From: Janibacter terrae NBRC 107853
Lineage (GTDB): Bacteria > Actinomycetota > Actinomycetes > Actinomycetales > Dermatophilaceae
Assembly (NCBI RefSeq): GCF_001591405.1
Contig: NZ_BCUV01000003.1
Coordinates: forward strand, 124,001 to 188,000
Direction: 5' to 3'
Length of the DNA: 64,000 nucleotides
Under the pieces are notes generated by a model, which was not told the origin of the DNA, did no database searches, and saw nothing but the letters and a program-made list of their open reading frames with translations. The position numbers and the translations under genes were made by a program. Below, piece after piece: positions 1 to 8,657 of the stretch (position 1 is its first letter; each line of letters begins with the position of its first letter).

Positions 1-265
1 CCACGAAGTCGGCGACGCTCTCGCGAGCCTGCTCGTAGCGCGAGCTGGTCACCCGGGAGGCGAAGCCGGCACCGCGGTGAACGGACGAGTAGGTCACCGC
101 GGCGGTGGCGACCTCCTGCGCGACGGCCTCGAAGGCCGGGGTCGTCGCCCCGTGGTCGAGGTGCGCGTACTCGACGGTCGAGCCGTCGCGGTCGCGGTAG
201 GTCAGGCACTCGGAGACGAGGCGGGGGAGGTCGGTCGAGGTCTGCTGCACGTGGGACACGGTCAT
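1..265 (-). CDS. Class V aminotransferase / cysteine desulfurase-like protein, N-terminal part
   Basis: The first 88 residues of a pyridoxal-phosphate enzyme of the class V aminotransferase (SufS/NifS-like) fold; the gene runs off the left edge. The N-terminal strand with LDHGATTP, followed by an SSVHRGAGFAS segment, is the family signature (SufS proteins read YLDxAATxP and NxHRGxH). The PLP lysine and the catalytic cysteine lie outside the window, so desulfurase and other lyase activities cannot be told apart. The ATG at 263-265 has an AGGAG ribosome site 7 bases upstream (273-277 on the + strand). The leader carries a SAM-IV riboswitch, which implies a role in sulfur amino acid metabolism and repression when S-adenosylmethionine is plentiful. 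Confidence 0.8.
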   Translation of the reverse strand, partial: MTVSHVQQTSTDLPRLVSECLTYRDRDGSTVEYAHLDHGATTPAFEAVAQEVATAAVTYSSVHRGAGFASRVTSSRYEQARESVADFV

Positions 266-299
266 GGGGATGCTCCTGGTCCGTCAGGGACCCGGGTGT

Positions 300-423
300 C
301 GACCACGAGTCCGCGCTTGCCGGGCGACAATGGCATCGCCGGCCAGGTCGTCACCCGGAGCACCCCACCGCGGAGGAGGGTTGCCGACCAGCTAGCCGGG
401 GCTTGTCGCTGGTACTCGTGACC
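300..423 (-). promoter_or_regulatory. SAM-IV riboswitch
   Basis: Read on the minus strand, the leader begins GGTCACGAG, continues through CCAGCGACAAGCCCCGG, GGTCGGCAACCCTCC and GCGGTGGGGTGC, closes the basal stem with GGGTGACGACC (346-355), then has a GGCGA/TCGCC hairpin and ends with GGCAAGCGCGGACTC. These blocks, in this order, match the conserved core and the pseudoknot tail of the actinobacterial SAM-IV class as I remember it. It ends about 35 bases before the start codon and just upstream of the ribosome site, so control of translation initiation by S-adenosylmethionine is likely. A covariance-model search (Rfam SAM-IV) would settle the call. Confidence 0.85.
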
Positions 424-432
424 TTGCGGATA

Positions 433-438
433 ACTATA
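433..438 (-). promoter_or_regulatory. -10 element of the riboswitch transcript
   Basis: TATAGT on the minus strand lies in the only A+T-rich patch of this gap. It places the transcription start at about position 425, directly at the first base of the riboswitch. A TCGACA at 459-464 is a possible but badly spaced -35 element (20 bases). Confidence 0.55.
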
Positions 439-496
439 TCGGACACCGGTGGGTCCGTGTCGAGAGGAGGCGAGGCGCGTCTCGCCACCTGGGACG

Positions 497-1141
497 TCAG
501 CCGAGGGCGACGGCGATGACCGCTCCGGCGACGAGGTAGGGGCCGAAGGCGAGGTGCGTCCCCCGGTCGGCCCGGCGCGCGAGCAGCAGTGCGAGAGCGG
601 CGAGTCCACCGATGACGAAGCCCACCCAGACCCCCACGACGAGGTGCGTCCAGCCGAGCCAGGCGAGCGTCGGCGCGATCGAGACCATGAGCTTGGCGTC
701 GCCCATCCCGATCGAGCGGCCGAAGAGGAGGAAGGCGAGCGCGAGCGTCCCGCCCCCGACGAGCAGGGCCGCGAGCCCGGCCCGCTGCAACGCCTCCCAC
801 TCGCCGGTCGCGGCGGAGGCGAGGGTGAGCAGCACGGCCTGCACGGGGACCAGGGGCAGGGTGATCGCGTTGGGCAGGCGGTGGACGTCGGCGTCCACCG
901 CGGCGAGGACGAGGCCGGCGAGGGCCAGCGAGAGCGGTGCCGCGAGCACCGGCCACGGCAGGTCGGAGAGCCCGCGGGCGATCGCCCACCCGACGGAGGG
1001 GGCGACCGGCAGGACCCACAGGTGTCGGGGGAGGGGACCCCCTTCGTCCTCCCGCCGGTACGTCCCGGTGCGCAGCCAGAGGTACCCGACCACGCCGCCG
1101 ACGAGCGCCAGGAGGGCGACGATGAGGGTGCGTGCGTCCAC
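497..1141 (-). CDS. Short A24-family prepilin peptidase
   Basis: A 214-residue polytopic membrane aspartyl protease of the type IV prepilin peptidase (A24) family. The catalytic GxGD motif is GMGD at residues 145-148. The partner aspartate is D83 or D85, in DADVHRLPN before a transmembrane helix. The N-terminal methyltransferase domain and its CxxC pairs are absent, as in FlaK/TadV-type short enzymes. The substrate would be type IV or Tad pilin leader peptides; no pilin gene lies nearby, so the partner system is unknown. The GTG at 1139-1141 is the best start: the frame stays open far upstream, but upstream residues are low complexity and the first membrane helix starts right after this GTG. 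Confidence 0.8.
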   Translation of the reverse strand: MDARTLIVALLALVGGVVGYLWLRTGTYRREDEGGPLPRHLWVLPVAPSVGWAIARGLSDLPWPVLAAPLSLALAGLVLAAVDADVHRLPNAITLPLVPVQAVLLTLASAATGEWEALQRAGLAALLVGGGTLALAFLLFGRSIGMGDAKLMVSIAPTLAWLGWTHLVVGVWVGFVIGGLAALALLLARRADRGTHLAFGPYLVAGAVIAVALG

Positions 1142-1252
1142 GGCGGCGACGCTACTCGGCGGGTGCCGGGGCCGCTCCCCGATCTCCACAGGTTGCCGTT
1201 GTTGCGCGTGTGACGCGTGTGTCGGGCGGGGCTTTCGCCTAACCTGCGGAAC

Positions 1253-4069
1253 ATGGCCACTCGTCCGTCGACCTCCTCGCGCAGCACCAAGGGCGCCTCG
1301 TCGCGCCCCAAGGGCAGCACCCGTCCGTCGGGTCGCACGTCCGCTGCGAAGGGGAAGACCGCCGCCCCGCGCAAGAAGGCCGCGTCCGGCGGTGGTCTCC
1401 CGCTGCCGCTGGTCGCGGTCCACAGGACGTGGGTGGGCGTCGCCCACGCCACCGGCGCCGGCGTGCGCCGGATCGGCACGAGTGCCGGCGAGATCGAGCC
1501 CGAGCACCGGCGCGACGGGTGGGGCTTCCTGGCCCTCGCGCTGGCCCTGGTCGTCGCGGTCCGCGAGTGGTGGGGCCTGTCGGGCGCCTTCGGTGACGTC
1601 GTGCACGCGGTCTTCGCGGGCACCTTCGGCCGGGTGGCGTACGCGCTGCCGATCGTCCTGCTGCTCCTCGGGGTCCGCCTGCTGCGCTCGGCCGGCGAGT
1701 CCGCGGCCGACGCTCGCCTGGGCTTCGGCACGGCGGGGCTGCTCTTCGCCGTCTCCGGCCTGACGCACGTCTCCAAGGACATCCCGCAGCCGCCGGACGG
1801 CGCCGGGCCCATGCGGGACGCGGGCGGCATCGTCGGCTTCCTCGCCGCGGACCCCCTGACCACGGCGGTCACGGAGTGGCCGGCCATCGTCCTGCTGGTC
1901 CTCCTCGGCCTCTTCAGCCTCCTCCTGCTCACCGGCACCCCCCTGCACGAGGTGCCGCAGCGCCTGGCCTACGTCCGGGCCGCCTTCACCGGGGAGGTCC
2001 CCTCGCACGTCACCAGCGCCGACGTCGCGGCGAAGGGGGACGCTCCCCAGGCCGCGGTCGCGCGGGCCCGGCGTCGGCGCACCTTCGACGACGACGAGAA
2101 CCTGGGCGAGCGCGACGGCGACACCGCCTTCGACCAGGCCGCGGTGGTCCAGCCCGCGGGGAAGGGACGCAAGCGCAAGGGCGCCGCCGCGCCCGTCGAC
2201 GCGGTCGACGAGCCGGCCGCGGATGCCGCGGCCACCGACGGTCCCCGCCCGGGGGAGAAGCGGCCGACCAAGAACCCGGTCGTCGCGCCGATCAGGAGTG
2301 CGGACAAGCCGGCCCTGGAGCCGCCGCCCACGACCCAGCTGCCGCAGCGGGTCGAGCAGCTGGCCCTGGCCGGCGACGTCACCTACACGCTCCCTGACAG
2401 CCAGCACCTCAAGCCCGGCGCACCCCACAAGGAGCGCTCGGCGGCCAACGACAAGGTCGTCGAGTCCCTGACGAGCGTCCTCGACGAGTTCGGCATCGAC
2501 GCGCAGGTCACCGGGTTCCACCGCGGCCCGACCGTCACCCGGTACGTCGTCGAGCTCGGCCCGGGCGTGAAGGTCGAGCGGGTCACCGCGCTGTCGAAGA
2601 ACATCGCGTACGCGGTCGCCTCGGCCGACGTGCGCATCCTCAGCCCCATCCCGGGCAAGTCCGCCATCGGCATCGAGATCCCCAATGCCGACAAGGAGAT
2701 GGTCTGCCTCGGCGACGTGCTGCGGTCCGACGTCGCCCGCAACAACGAGCACCCGATGGTCATGGGCGTCGGCAAGGACGTGGAGGGCGGCTACGTCATC
2801 GCCAACCTCGCGAAGATGCCGCACCTCCTCGTCGCCGGCGCCACCGGCTCCGGCAAGAGCTCCTTCGTCAACTCGATGATCACCTCGATCCTCATGCGGG
2901 CCACGCCCGACGAGGTGCGGATGGTGCTCGTCGACCCCAAGCGCGTGGAGCTGACGGCCTACGAGGGCATCCCGCACCTCATCACGCCGATCATCACCAA
3001 CGCCAAGAAGGCGGCGGAGGCCCTGCAGTGGGTCGTGCGCGAGATGGACATGCGCTACGACGACCTCGCGACCTTCGGCTACAAGCACCTCGACGACTAC
3101 AACAAGGCCGTCAGGGCCGGCAAGGTCGAGCCGATCCCCGGCAGCGAGCGGGTCATCCAGCCCTACCCCTACCTGCTGGTCATCGTCGACGAGCTCGCCG
3201 ACCTGATGATGGTCGCCCCGCGAGACGTCGAGGACTCGATCGTGCGCATCACCCAGCTCGCGCGCGCGGCCGGCATCCACCTCGTGCTCGCGACCCAGCG
3301 ACCCTCGGTCGACGTCGTCACCGGCCTCATCAAGGCCAACGTCCCCTCACGGATGGCCTTCGCCACCTCGTCGCTCGCCGACTCGCGCGTCGTGCTCGAC
3401 CAGCCGGGCGCGGAGAAGCTGCTCGGCCAGGGTGACGCGCTCTTCCTGCCGATGGGCAAGTCCAAGCCGATGCGTGTCCAGGGCGCCTGGGTCACCGAGT
3501 CGGAGATCGAGGCCGTCGTCAGCCACGTGACCGGTCAGCTCAAGCCGACCTACCGCGAGGACGTCGCCCCCGAGACGCCCAAGAAGCAGATCGACGAGGA
3601 CATCGGCGACGACCTCGACGTGCTGCTCCAGGCGACCGAGCTCGTCGTCACGAGCCAGTTCGGCTCGACCTCCATGCTCCAGCGCAAGCTGCGCGTCGGC
3701 TTCGCCAAGGCCGGTCGCCTCATGGACCTGCTCGAGTCGCGCGGCGTCGTCGGTCCGTCCGAGGGCTCCAAGGCCCGCGACGTGCTCATCACGCCCGAGG
3801 ACCTGCCGACCACCCTCGCCCTGATGCGCGGCGAGGAGCCGCCGGCGTCCACCGGGGACGAGGGCGACCCCCACGACGACGAGGACGAGGCCGTCGTCGT
3901 CACCGAGGCCGAGGCCGCCGCCGGGGACACCGCGGTCATCGACGTGCGCGAGGGATCACCGGCTGCGCCGCACAACCGCTACCTGACGGACCCCATCGGT
4001 ACCGAGGTCGTCGAGGAGTGGACCGAGGACGACGACGAGGACGCCTGGTCCCTCACCGACCGTCACTGA
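1253..4069 (+). CDS. ftsK: DNA translocase FtsK
   Basis: A septal DNA pump that clears and aligns chromosome termini at division. Of 938 residues, the first 50 are Ser/Thr/Lys-rich, then come membrane helices (roughly residues 85-225), a charged linker, the alpha/beta motor and the gamma DNA-reading domain. Walker A GATGSGKSS sits near residue 527, Walker B LLVIVDELADLMM near 641, and the winged-helix gamma domain spans about 788-850. The ATG at 1253 is preferred to the upstream ATG at 1217 because TAACCT (1240-1245) lies 7 bases before it, a leaderless arrangement. The C-terminal tail is acidic. The gene opens the ftsK-recA backbone cluster shared by actinomycetes. Confidence 0.97.
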   Translation: MATRPSTSSRSTKGASSRPKGSTRPSGRTSAAKGKTAAPRKKAASGGGLPLPLVAVHRTWVGVAHATGAGVRRIGTSAGEIEPEHRRDGWGFLALALALVVAVREWWGLSGAFGDVVHAVFAGTFGRVAYALPIVLLLLGVRLLRSAGESAADARLGFGTAGLLFAVSGLTHVSKDIPQPPDGAGPMRDAGGIVGFLAADPLTTAVTEWPAIVLLVLLGLFSLLLLTGTPLHEVPQRLAYVRAAFTGEVPSHVTSADVAAKGDAPQAAVARARRRRTFDDDENLGERDGDTAFDQAAVVQPAGKGRKRKGAAAPVDAVDEPAADAAATDGPRPGEKRPTKNPVVAPIRSADKPALEPPPTTQLPQRVEQLALAGDVTYTLPDSQHLKPGAPHKERSAANDKVVESLTSVLDEFGIDAQVTGFHRGPTVTRYVVELGPGVKVERVTALSKNIAYAVASADVRILSPIPGKSAIGIEIPNADKEMVCLGDVLRSDVARNNEHPMVMGVGKDVEGGYVIANLAKMPHLLVAGATGSGKSSFVNSMITSILMRATPDEVRMVLVDPKRVELTAYEGIPHLITPIITNAKKAAEALQWVVREMDMRYDDLATFGYKHLDDYNKAVRAGKVEPIPGSERVIQPYPYLLVIVDELADLMMVAPRDVEDSIVRITQLARAAGIHLVLATQRPSVDVVTGLIKANVPSRMAFATSSLADSRVVLDQPGAEKLLGQGDALFLPMGKSKPMRVQGAWVTESEIEAVVSHVTGQLKPTYREDVAPETPKKQIDEDIGDDLDVLLQATELVVTSQFGSTSMLQRKLRVGFAKAGRLMDLLESRGVVGPSEGSKARDVLITPEDLPTTLALMRGEEPPASTGDEGDPHDDEDEAVVVTEAEAAAGDTAVIDVREGSPAAPHNRYLTDPIGTEVVEEWTEDDDEDAWSLTDRH

Positions 4070-4136
4070 CCGGCCGGCGCAGGAGCGGGGGCAGGATCAG
4101 CGGGCCGTCGGCGACGGGCGAGTCTAGGGTTGCCGC

Positions 4137-4841
4137 ATGACGAAGGCCTGGTACGAGCTCGACAGCCGACCGACGGGTGCCCGGTACTGGGCCGCAGTGG
4201 TGCGCAAGCAGCCATCCGCTGTCCTCGTCGCGATCCAGCTGTTCGCGATCATCCTGCTGCCGTGGGTCGAGTCCGAACCCTGGGGACGCGTGGTCATCAC
4301 GTCGTTGTCGCTGTTCGCGGTGACCTTCGGCATCTGGGTCGTGCGCTCCACCCCGGCCCTGACGTGGCTCGCACTGCTGATCGGCTTTCCCGCCTTCGTC
4401 CTCGAGGTCTGGTCCGTCCTCGAACCTGCCGACCACGTCGTCGGCTTCACCGCGCACGCGCTCCTGGCGGTCTTCTACTTCTATGTCGCCTACGGCCTCG
4501 TCTCGTACATGTTCGCCGACACCTGGGTGACCAAGGACGAGCTCTTCGCCGTCGGGGCGGCCTTCACCGTGCTGCTCTTCGGCTTCGCCTACCTCTTCGT
4601 CGCAATCCAGACTCTGGCGCCCGGCTCCTTCACCGGTCACACCGGCGAGGGCCGCAAGACCTTCCTCGAGCTGCTCTACTTCTCCGGAGCCAACCTCACC
4701 AGTGTCGGGCTCTCGGATGTGGGCGCAGTCAAACCGCACGCCAGAGCGGCAGTGATCATCGAGCAGCTGAGCGGCGTGCTCTACGTCGCGATGGTCATCT
4801 CGCGTCTGGTCGCCCTCACCGTGATGCGGGCCCGCAGCTGA
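4137..4841 (+). CDS. Ion-channel-like membrane protein with degenerate selectivity filter
   Basis: A 234-residue membrane protein with about four N-terminal helices (roughly 30-125), then helix, re-entrant pore loop and helix at the C-terminus, as in two-transmembrane potassium channel domains. The loop reads NLTSVGLSD (T188-D194), where canonical channels have a T-x-G-Y-G-D filter. The framework (T, V, G, D) is kept, but the aromatic residue and second glycine are replaced by L and S. It may be a non-selective channel or a non-conducting sensor. TAGGGT (4125-4130) lies 6 bases before the ATG, so the mRNA is probably leaderless. No auxiliary RCK/TrkA domain is fused. Confidence 0.65.
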   Translation: MTKAWYELDSRPTGARYWAAVVRKQPSAVLVAIQLFAIILLPWVESEPWGRVVITSLSLFAVTFGIWVVRSTPALTWLALLIGFPAFVLEVWSVLEPADHVVGFTAHALLAVFYFYVAYGLVSYMFADTWVTKDELFAVGAAFTVLLFGFAYLFVAIQTLAPGSFTGHTGEGRKTFLELLYFSGANLTSVGLSDVGAVKPHARAAVIIEQLSGVLYVAMVISRLVALTVMRARS

Positions 4842-4882
4842 CGGTGTCCGTCGCCCTGCACCGAGCACCTAGAGTGGGGGGC

Positions 4883-6286
4883 ATGTCCGTCCCCACCCGT
4901 AGCGTCGCCCTCGTCACCCTGGGGTGTACCCGTAACGACGTGGACTCCGAGGAGCTCGCCGGGCGCCTGTCGGCGGAGGGCTGGACCCTCGTCGACGACG
5001 CGGCCGAGGCCGACGTCGCCGTCGTCAACACGTGCGGGTTCATCGAGCAGGCCAAGAAGGACTCGATCGACGCGATCCTCGAGGCGAACGACCTGCGTGA
5101 GCACGGACGCACGCAGAAGGTCGTGGCGGTCGGCTGCCTCGCCGAGCGCTACGGCAAGGAGCTGGCGGACGAGCTGCCCGAGGCCGACGCGGTCCTCGGC
5201 TTCGACTCGTATGCCGACATGTCCAGCCACCTGCGAGCGGTCCTCGACGGGCACGCCCCCGAGGCCCATACCCCGGGCGACCGCCGCAGGCTGCTGCCGA
5301 TCTCCCCGGTCGAGCGGGACGCGAGCGAGCTCTCCGTGCCGGGTCACGGCGCTGGTGACCTCCCGCGCGCCCGTCTCGACGACAAGCCGTGGGCGCCGCT
5401 GAAGATCGCCTCTGGCTGCGACCGGCGCTGCGCCTTCTGCGCCATCCCGGCCTTCCGCGGCGCCTTCGTCTCGCGCCGCCCGAGCGACGTCGTGGCCGAA
5501 GGGAGGTGGCTCGCCACCCAGGGCGTGCGTGAGCTCTTCCTCGTGAGCGAGAACTCCACGTCCTACGGCAAGGACCTCGGCGACCTCGACCTCCTCGAGC
5601 AGGTCCTGCCCGAGCTGACCACGATCGAGGGCATCGAGCGCGTCCGGGTGTCCTACCTGCAGCCCGCCGAGATCCGCCCCGGCCTGCTGCGGGCGATGGC
5701 GAGCACCGAGGGTGTGGTGCCGTGGTACGACATCTCCTTCCAGCACGCCTCCGGTCCGCTGCTGCGGCGGATGCGCCGCTTCGGTGACACCGACTCCTTC
5801 CTCGGCCTCATCGAGGGCATCCGTGAGCGCCAGCCCGAGGCCGGCATCCGCTCCAACGTCATCGTCGGGTTCCCCGGGGAGACCGAGGAGGACGTCGCCG
5901 AGCTCGAGCGCTTCCTCGTCGGGGCGCGGCTCGACGTGGTCGGGGTCTTCGGGTACTCCGACGAGGACGGCACCGAGGGCGAGCTGCTCACAGACAAGAT
6001 CGACCCCGATGTCATCGCCACGCGGGTCGACCGCCTCACCCGGCTCGTGGAGGAGCTCACCGCGCAGCGTGCCGAGGAGCGCATCGGCCAGGTCGTCGAG
6101 GTGCTCGTCGAGGACGTCGACGAGGAGAGCGGTGAGGTGAGCGGCCGCGCCGCGCACCAGGGCCCCGACGTCGACGGCGTCACGCTGCTGACCGGTGCGC
6201 TCGAGGGTGTCGAGATCGGCGCCTTCGTCGCTGCCGAGGTGGTCGGCACCGAGGGCATCGACCTCGTCGCGGAGGTCCTGGCGTGA
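4883..6286 (+). CDS. rimO: Ribosomal protein S12 methylthiotransferase RimO
   Basis: A radical-SAM enzyme that adds a methylthio group to the conserved aspartate of ribosomal protein uS12. It has 467 residues with the UPF0004 domain first (cysteines 15, 51 and 85 for the auxiliary iron-sulfur cluster), then the radical-SAM core with CDRRCAFC (cysteines 179, 183, 186) and a C-terminal TRAM domain. The ATG at 4883 follows TAGAGT (4870-4875) by 7 bases, indicating a leaderless transcript. The stop codon overlaps the GTG start of pgsA (GTGA). It is distinguished from MiaB, which is encoded separately at 26160 in this window, by the CAIPAFRG segment after the cluster motif. Confidence 0.95.
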   Translation: MSVPTRSVALVTLGCTRNDVDSEELAGRLSAEGWTLVDDAAEADVAVVNTCGFIEQAKKDSIDAILEANDLREHGRTQKVVAVGCLAERYGKELADELPEADAVLGFDSYADMSSHLRAVLDGHAPEAHTPGDRRRLLPISPVERDASELSVPGHGAGDLPRARLDDKPWAPLKIASGCDRRCAFCAIPAFRGAFVSRRPSDVVAEGRWLATQGVRELFLVSENSTSYGKDLGDLDLLEQVLPELTTIEGIERVRVSYLQPAEIRPGLLRAMASTEGVVPWYDISFQHASGPLLRRMRRFGDTDSFLGLIEGIRERQPEAGIRSNVIVGFPGETEEDVAELERFLVGARLDVVGVFGYSDEDGTEGELLTDKIDPDVIATRVDRLTRLVEELTAQRAEERIGQVVEVLVEDVDEESGEVSGRAAHQGPDVDGVTLLTGALEGVEIGAFVAAEVVGTEGIDLVAEVLA

Positions 6287-6948
6287 GCCAGGACCATCCC
6301 ACCCCGGAGGCACCGGAGGGCATCTCGATGCCGATCCCGGAGCCGAGCCCGTGGAACTTCCCCAATGCGCTGACCGTCCTGCGGATCCTGCTCGTCCCCG
6401 TCTTCGTCTGGCTCGTGCTGCGTGACGGCGGCGAGGACCCGGCGACGCGCTGGTGGGCCTGGGGCGTCTTCGCCGTCGCGATCATCACCGACCGCATCGA
6501 CGGTGACCTGGCCCGGGCCAAGGGGCTGGTGACGACCTTCGGCAAGGTCGCCGACCCGATCGCCGACAAGGCACTGACGGGCGCCGGCCTCATCACGCTG
6601 TCGATGATCGGCGAGATCCCCTGGTGGATCACGGTCGTCATCATCGCCCGCGAGCTCGGCATCACGCTCCTGCGCTTCTGGGTCATCCGGCACGGGGTCA
6701 TGCCGGCCAGCCGTGGCGGCAAGGTCAAGACCTTCCTCCAGGCACTGGCCATCGGGCTCTTCGTCATCCCGCTGAGCAGCCTGCCCGTCGAGTGGCTGTG
6801 GCGGGGGATCGCCTGGCTCATCCTCGTCGCCGCGCTCGTCGTGACGATCGCGACTGCGATCGACTACGTCATGAAGGCCCTGACCCTGCGGACCACGAGC
6901 GATCGCGCCCGGATGAAGCGCGCCCGTCGGGCCAGTGGCGGCCGCTGA
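6283..6948 (+). CDS. pgsA: CDP-diacylglycerol--glycerol-3-phosphate 3-phosphatidyltransferase
   Basis: Makes phosphatidylglycerol phosphate, the precursor of phosphatidylglycerol and cardiolipin, in the cell membrane. The 221-residue protein carries the CDP-alcohol phosphotransferase signature DxxDGxxARx8GxxxDxxxD (D70 to D94: [10 protein letters not shown], then GKVADPIAD) and about five membrane helices. The GTG start overlaps the rimO stop in GTGA, and the gene overlaps the next one by 14 bases, so the three are translationally coupled. The order pgsA, cinA domain, clgR is conserved in actinomycetes (pgsA3-clgR in mycobacteria), which supports the assignment to this paralogue. Confidence 0.92.
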   Translation: MSQDHPTPEAPEGISMPIPEPSPWNFPNALTVLRILLVPVFVWLVLRDGGEDPATRWWAWGVFAVAIITDRIDGDLARAKGLVTTFGKVADPIADKALTGAGLITLSMIGEIPWWITVVIIARELGITLLRFWVIRHGVMPASRGGKVKTFLQALAIGLFVIPLSSLPVEWLWRGIAWLILVAALVVTIATAIDYVMKALTLRTTSDRARMKRARRASGGR

Positions 6949-7420
6949 CGGCTCGCCGGCGGGTGCCGCCGGGCTGCTGGCCTCCCTTCGCGCCGTCGGG
7001 TGGTCCCTCGGCACCGCCGAGTCCCTGACGGGTGGTCGGCTCGCGGCGACGATCGTCGACGTCCCCGGGGCCTCCGCGGTCTTCCGCGGATCCGTCGTCG
7101 CCTACGACCCAGCGGTCAAGATCGAGGTCCTCGGCGTCGACCCCGAGCTGGTCGCCCGGGTCGGGACGGTCGACGAGGAGGTCGCGACGCAGATGGCGAA
7201 GGGGGCCGCCCGCGTCCTCGGCGTCGACGTCGCCATCGCGACGACCGGGGTCGCCGGCCCCGGGCCGAGCGAGGGACATCCCGCCGGGACGGTCTGGCTG
7301 GCGTGCCTGACCCCCGACGGATTACGGACGCGACGCCTGGCGTTGACGGGGGACCGGGACGCCGTGCGGTCCGGGGCGGTGGAGGCGGCACTGGACCTCG
7401 CTGTGCGGGACTCACCCTGA
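6935..7420 (+). CDS. pncC: CinA C-terminal domain protein, nicotinamide-nucleotide amidohydrolase
   Basis: A stand-alone CinA C-terminal (PncC) domain of 161 residues. The family deamidates nicotinamide mononucleotide to nicotinate mononucleotide in pyridine nucleotide salvage. Visible signatures are GTAESLTGGRLAATIVDVPGAS, split here as TAESLTGG and TIVDVPG, then GSVVAYDPAVK and TTGVAGPGPSEGHPAGTVW. The N-terminal molybdopterin-binding-like half of full-length CinA is missing, as in YgaD/PncC. The GTG start lies inside the end of pgsA (14-base overlap). The downstream clgR has its own promoter overlapping this gene's end. Confidence 0.9.
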   Translation: MAAADGSPAGAAGLLASLRAVGWSLGTAESLTGGRLAATIVDVPGASAVFRGSVVAYDPAVKIEVLGVDPELVARVGTVDEEVATQMAKGAARVLGVDVAIATTGVAGPGPSEGHPAGTVWLACLTPDGLRTRRLALTGDRDAVRSGAVEAALDLAVRDSP

Positions 7421-7423
7421 CCG

Positions 7424-7446
7424 TTGTCGGGGTGGCGGGGTACGGT
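7424..7446 (+). promoter_or_regulatory. RecA-NDp/PafBC-type promoter of clgR
   Basis: TTGTCGGGG (7424-7432), eight bases, then TACGGT (7441-7446). This matches the mycobacterial RecA-NDp consensus TTGTCRGTG-N8-TAnnnT with one mismatch and exact spacing. The same motif precedes recA, lhr and the DUF222 gene in this window. Confidence 0.7.
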
Positions 7447-7480
7447 TGGAACCAGTAGATGCGAGTAGGAGGTGAGCGCG

Positions 7481-7780
7481 ATGGTGCTGCTGCGTGAGGA
7501 GCTCGGGGACGTGCTGCGCGATGCGCGCCGTGCCCAGGGCCGGACCCTGCGCGACATCTCCGCCAAGGCCTCCGTCTCCCTCGGCTACCTCAGCGAGATC
7601 GAGCGCGGGGAGAAGGAGGCGAGCTCGGAGCTGCTCGCCTCGATCTGCACCGCCCTCGAGATGCCGATGTCGCTTGTCTTCACCGAGATCGCCCAGCGGG
7701 CCGACCGCGCCGAGCGCGCCTCGGCTCCGGTGACCCTGCCGGTCGCCAACCGGTCCGAGGACGTCGTCTCCGCGGCCTGA
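7481..7780 (+). CDS. clgR: ClgR-type transcriptional activator
   Basis: A 99-residue Cro/C1-type helix-turn-helix protein. Residues 15-70 hold the HTH ([20 protein letters not shown], then [14 protein letters not shown]), closely matching ClgR/PopR, the actinobacterial activator of the clp protease genes and other proteostasis and damage functions. The position directly after pgsA and the CinA domain is the conserved location of clgR. The ATG at 7481 is chosen because a perfect AGGAGG lies 8 bases upstream; the GTG at 7472 overlaps that ribosome site. In mycobacteria this gene is damage-inducible; the RecA-NDp motif at 7424-7446 predicts the same here. Several homologues carry C-terminal degradation signals; the end here is VVSAA, which resembles a Clp-recognised tail. 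Confidence 0.88.
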   Translation: MVLLREELGDVLRDARRAQGRTLRDISAKASVSLGYLSEIERGEKEASSELLASICTALEMPMSLVFTEIAQRADRAERASAPVTLPVANRSEDVVSAA

Positions 7781-7791
7781 TCGGCTCGGCC

Positions 7792-8655
7792 TCAGGGCCG
7801 TGGCCGTCGGCGGGAGCCGAGCGGCCCCTGCGGTCGGCCGTCGTCCGTCGGCCCCACCCCTCCCTGGCACCCCGGGCAGGAGAAGAAGACCCGGTCCGGC
7901 CCCTGGCGCCCGAGAGGGGCGACCCGCACGGTCTGGCCGCAGCGTCGACAGGGGCGACCCGACCGTCCGTGCACCCACGCCCGCTGGTCGGCGCGCAGGA
8001 TGCCGGTGGCCGACTGGACCGCGTGCTCCCGGCCGCGCAGCATGAGCTCGTGCAGGCGGGCGAGCAGGGCGGTGACCTCGTCGTCGCCCAGGTCCGCTGC
8101 CGGACGCCACGGGTGCAGCCGCTGGACGAAGAGCCCCTCGCTCGCCCAGAAGGTCCCCACGCCGGCGAGGACGCGCTGGTCGAGCAGCGCCGCGGCGACC
8201 GAGACCTGCTCCGGCTGCTCGCTGATCCGTCGGGCGACCAGGTCGGGGTCCCAGTCGTCCCCGAGGATGTCGGGTCCGAGGTGCCCGACGAGCCGGTGCT
8301 CCTCGTCACGCCGCACGACGTCGAGCTCACCGAGCCGCAGCCCGAGCGTCGTCCAGTCGTCGTTGCCGATGGCCGCGCGCAGGTCAGGGCGGCGAAGGGA
8401 GCGCCTCGCCGCCTCGGACCCCGCCGCCTCGACCCGCCAGGATCCCTCCATCCGCAGGTGCGTGTGCAGGGTCCAGCCCGAGTCGAAGCGGTGGAGCAGG
8501 TGCTTGCCCCGGGGCACGACCTCGTCGACGACCGCCCCGCGCAAGGGCGCCTCGTCGACCTCACCCCACCGGATGTCGACGAGCAGCGCGCGCCGGCCCG
8601 CGAGGGCAGCGTGCAGCCGCTGTGCCGTCCGCCAGACGGTGTCGCCCTCGGGCAC
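7792..8655 (-). CDS. nei2: Fpg/Nei-family DNA glycosylase
   Basis: A bifunctional DNA glycosylase/AP lyase for oxidised bases. The 287-residue protein starts (M)PEGDTVW, so proline 1 (after Met removal) and glutamate 2 are the catalytic pair. A central H2TH domain follows, and a C-terminal zinc finger of two Cys pairs (CRRC ... CPGC). PEGDTVW rather than PELPEV places it in the Nei branch. GTG at 8655 is the start because the enzyme needs PE at its N-terminus. It lies 2 bases after the lhr stop, and the lhr-nei pair is conserved in mycobacteria (Rv3296-Rv3297), so both are probably expressed from the damage-type promoter upstream of lhr. Confidence 0.92.
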   Translation of the reverse strand: MPEGDTVWRTAQRLHAALAGRRALLVDIRWGEVDEAPLRGAVVDEVVPRGKHLLHRFDSGWTLHTHLRMEGSWRVEAAGSEAARRSLRRPDLRAAIGNDDWTTLGLRLGELDVVRRDEEHRLVGHLGPDILGDDWDPDLVARRISEQPEQVSVAAALLDQRVLAGVGTFWASEGLFVQRLHPWRPAADLGDDEVTALLARLHELMLRGREHAVQSATGILRADQRAWVHGRSGRPCRRCGQTVRVAPLGRQGPDRVFFSCPGCQGGVGPTDDGRPQGPLGSRRRPRP

Positions 8656-8657
8656 GG

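Noticed and set aside
497-3280. A 927-codon open frame on the minus strand covering the prepilin peptidase and much of ftsK
   Set aside because: Only the part 497-1141 has protein-like sequence. The rest is antisense to ftsK and is Asp/Arg/Gly/Val-rich low complexity, a usual effect of high G+C third positions.
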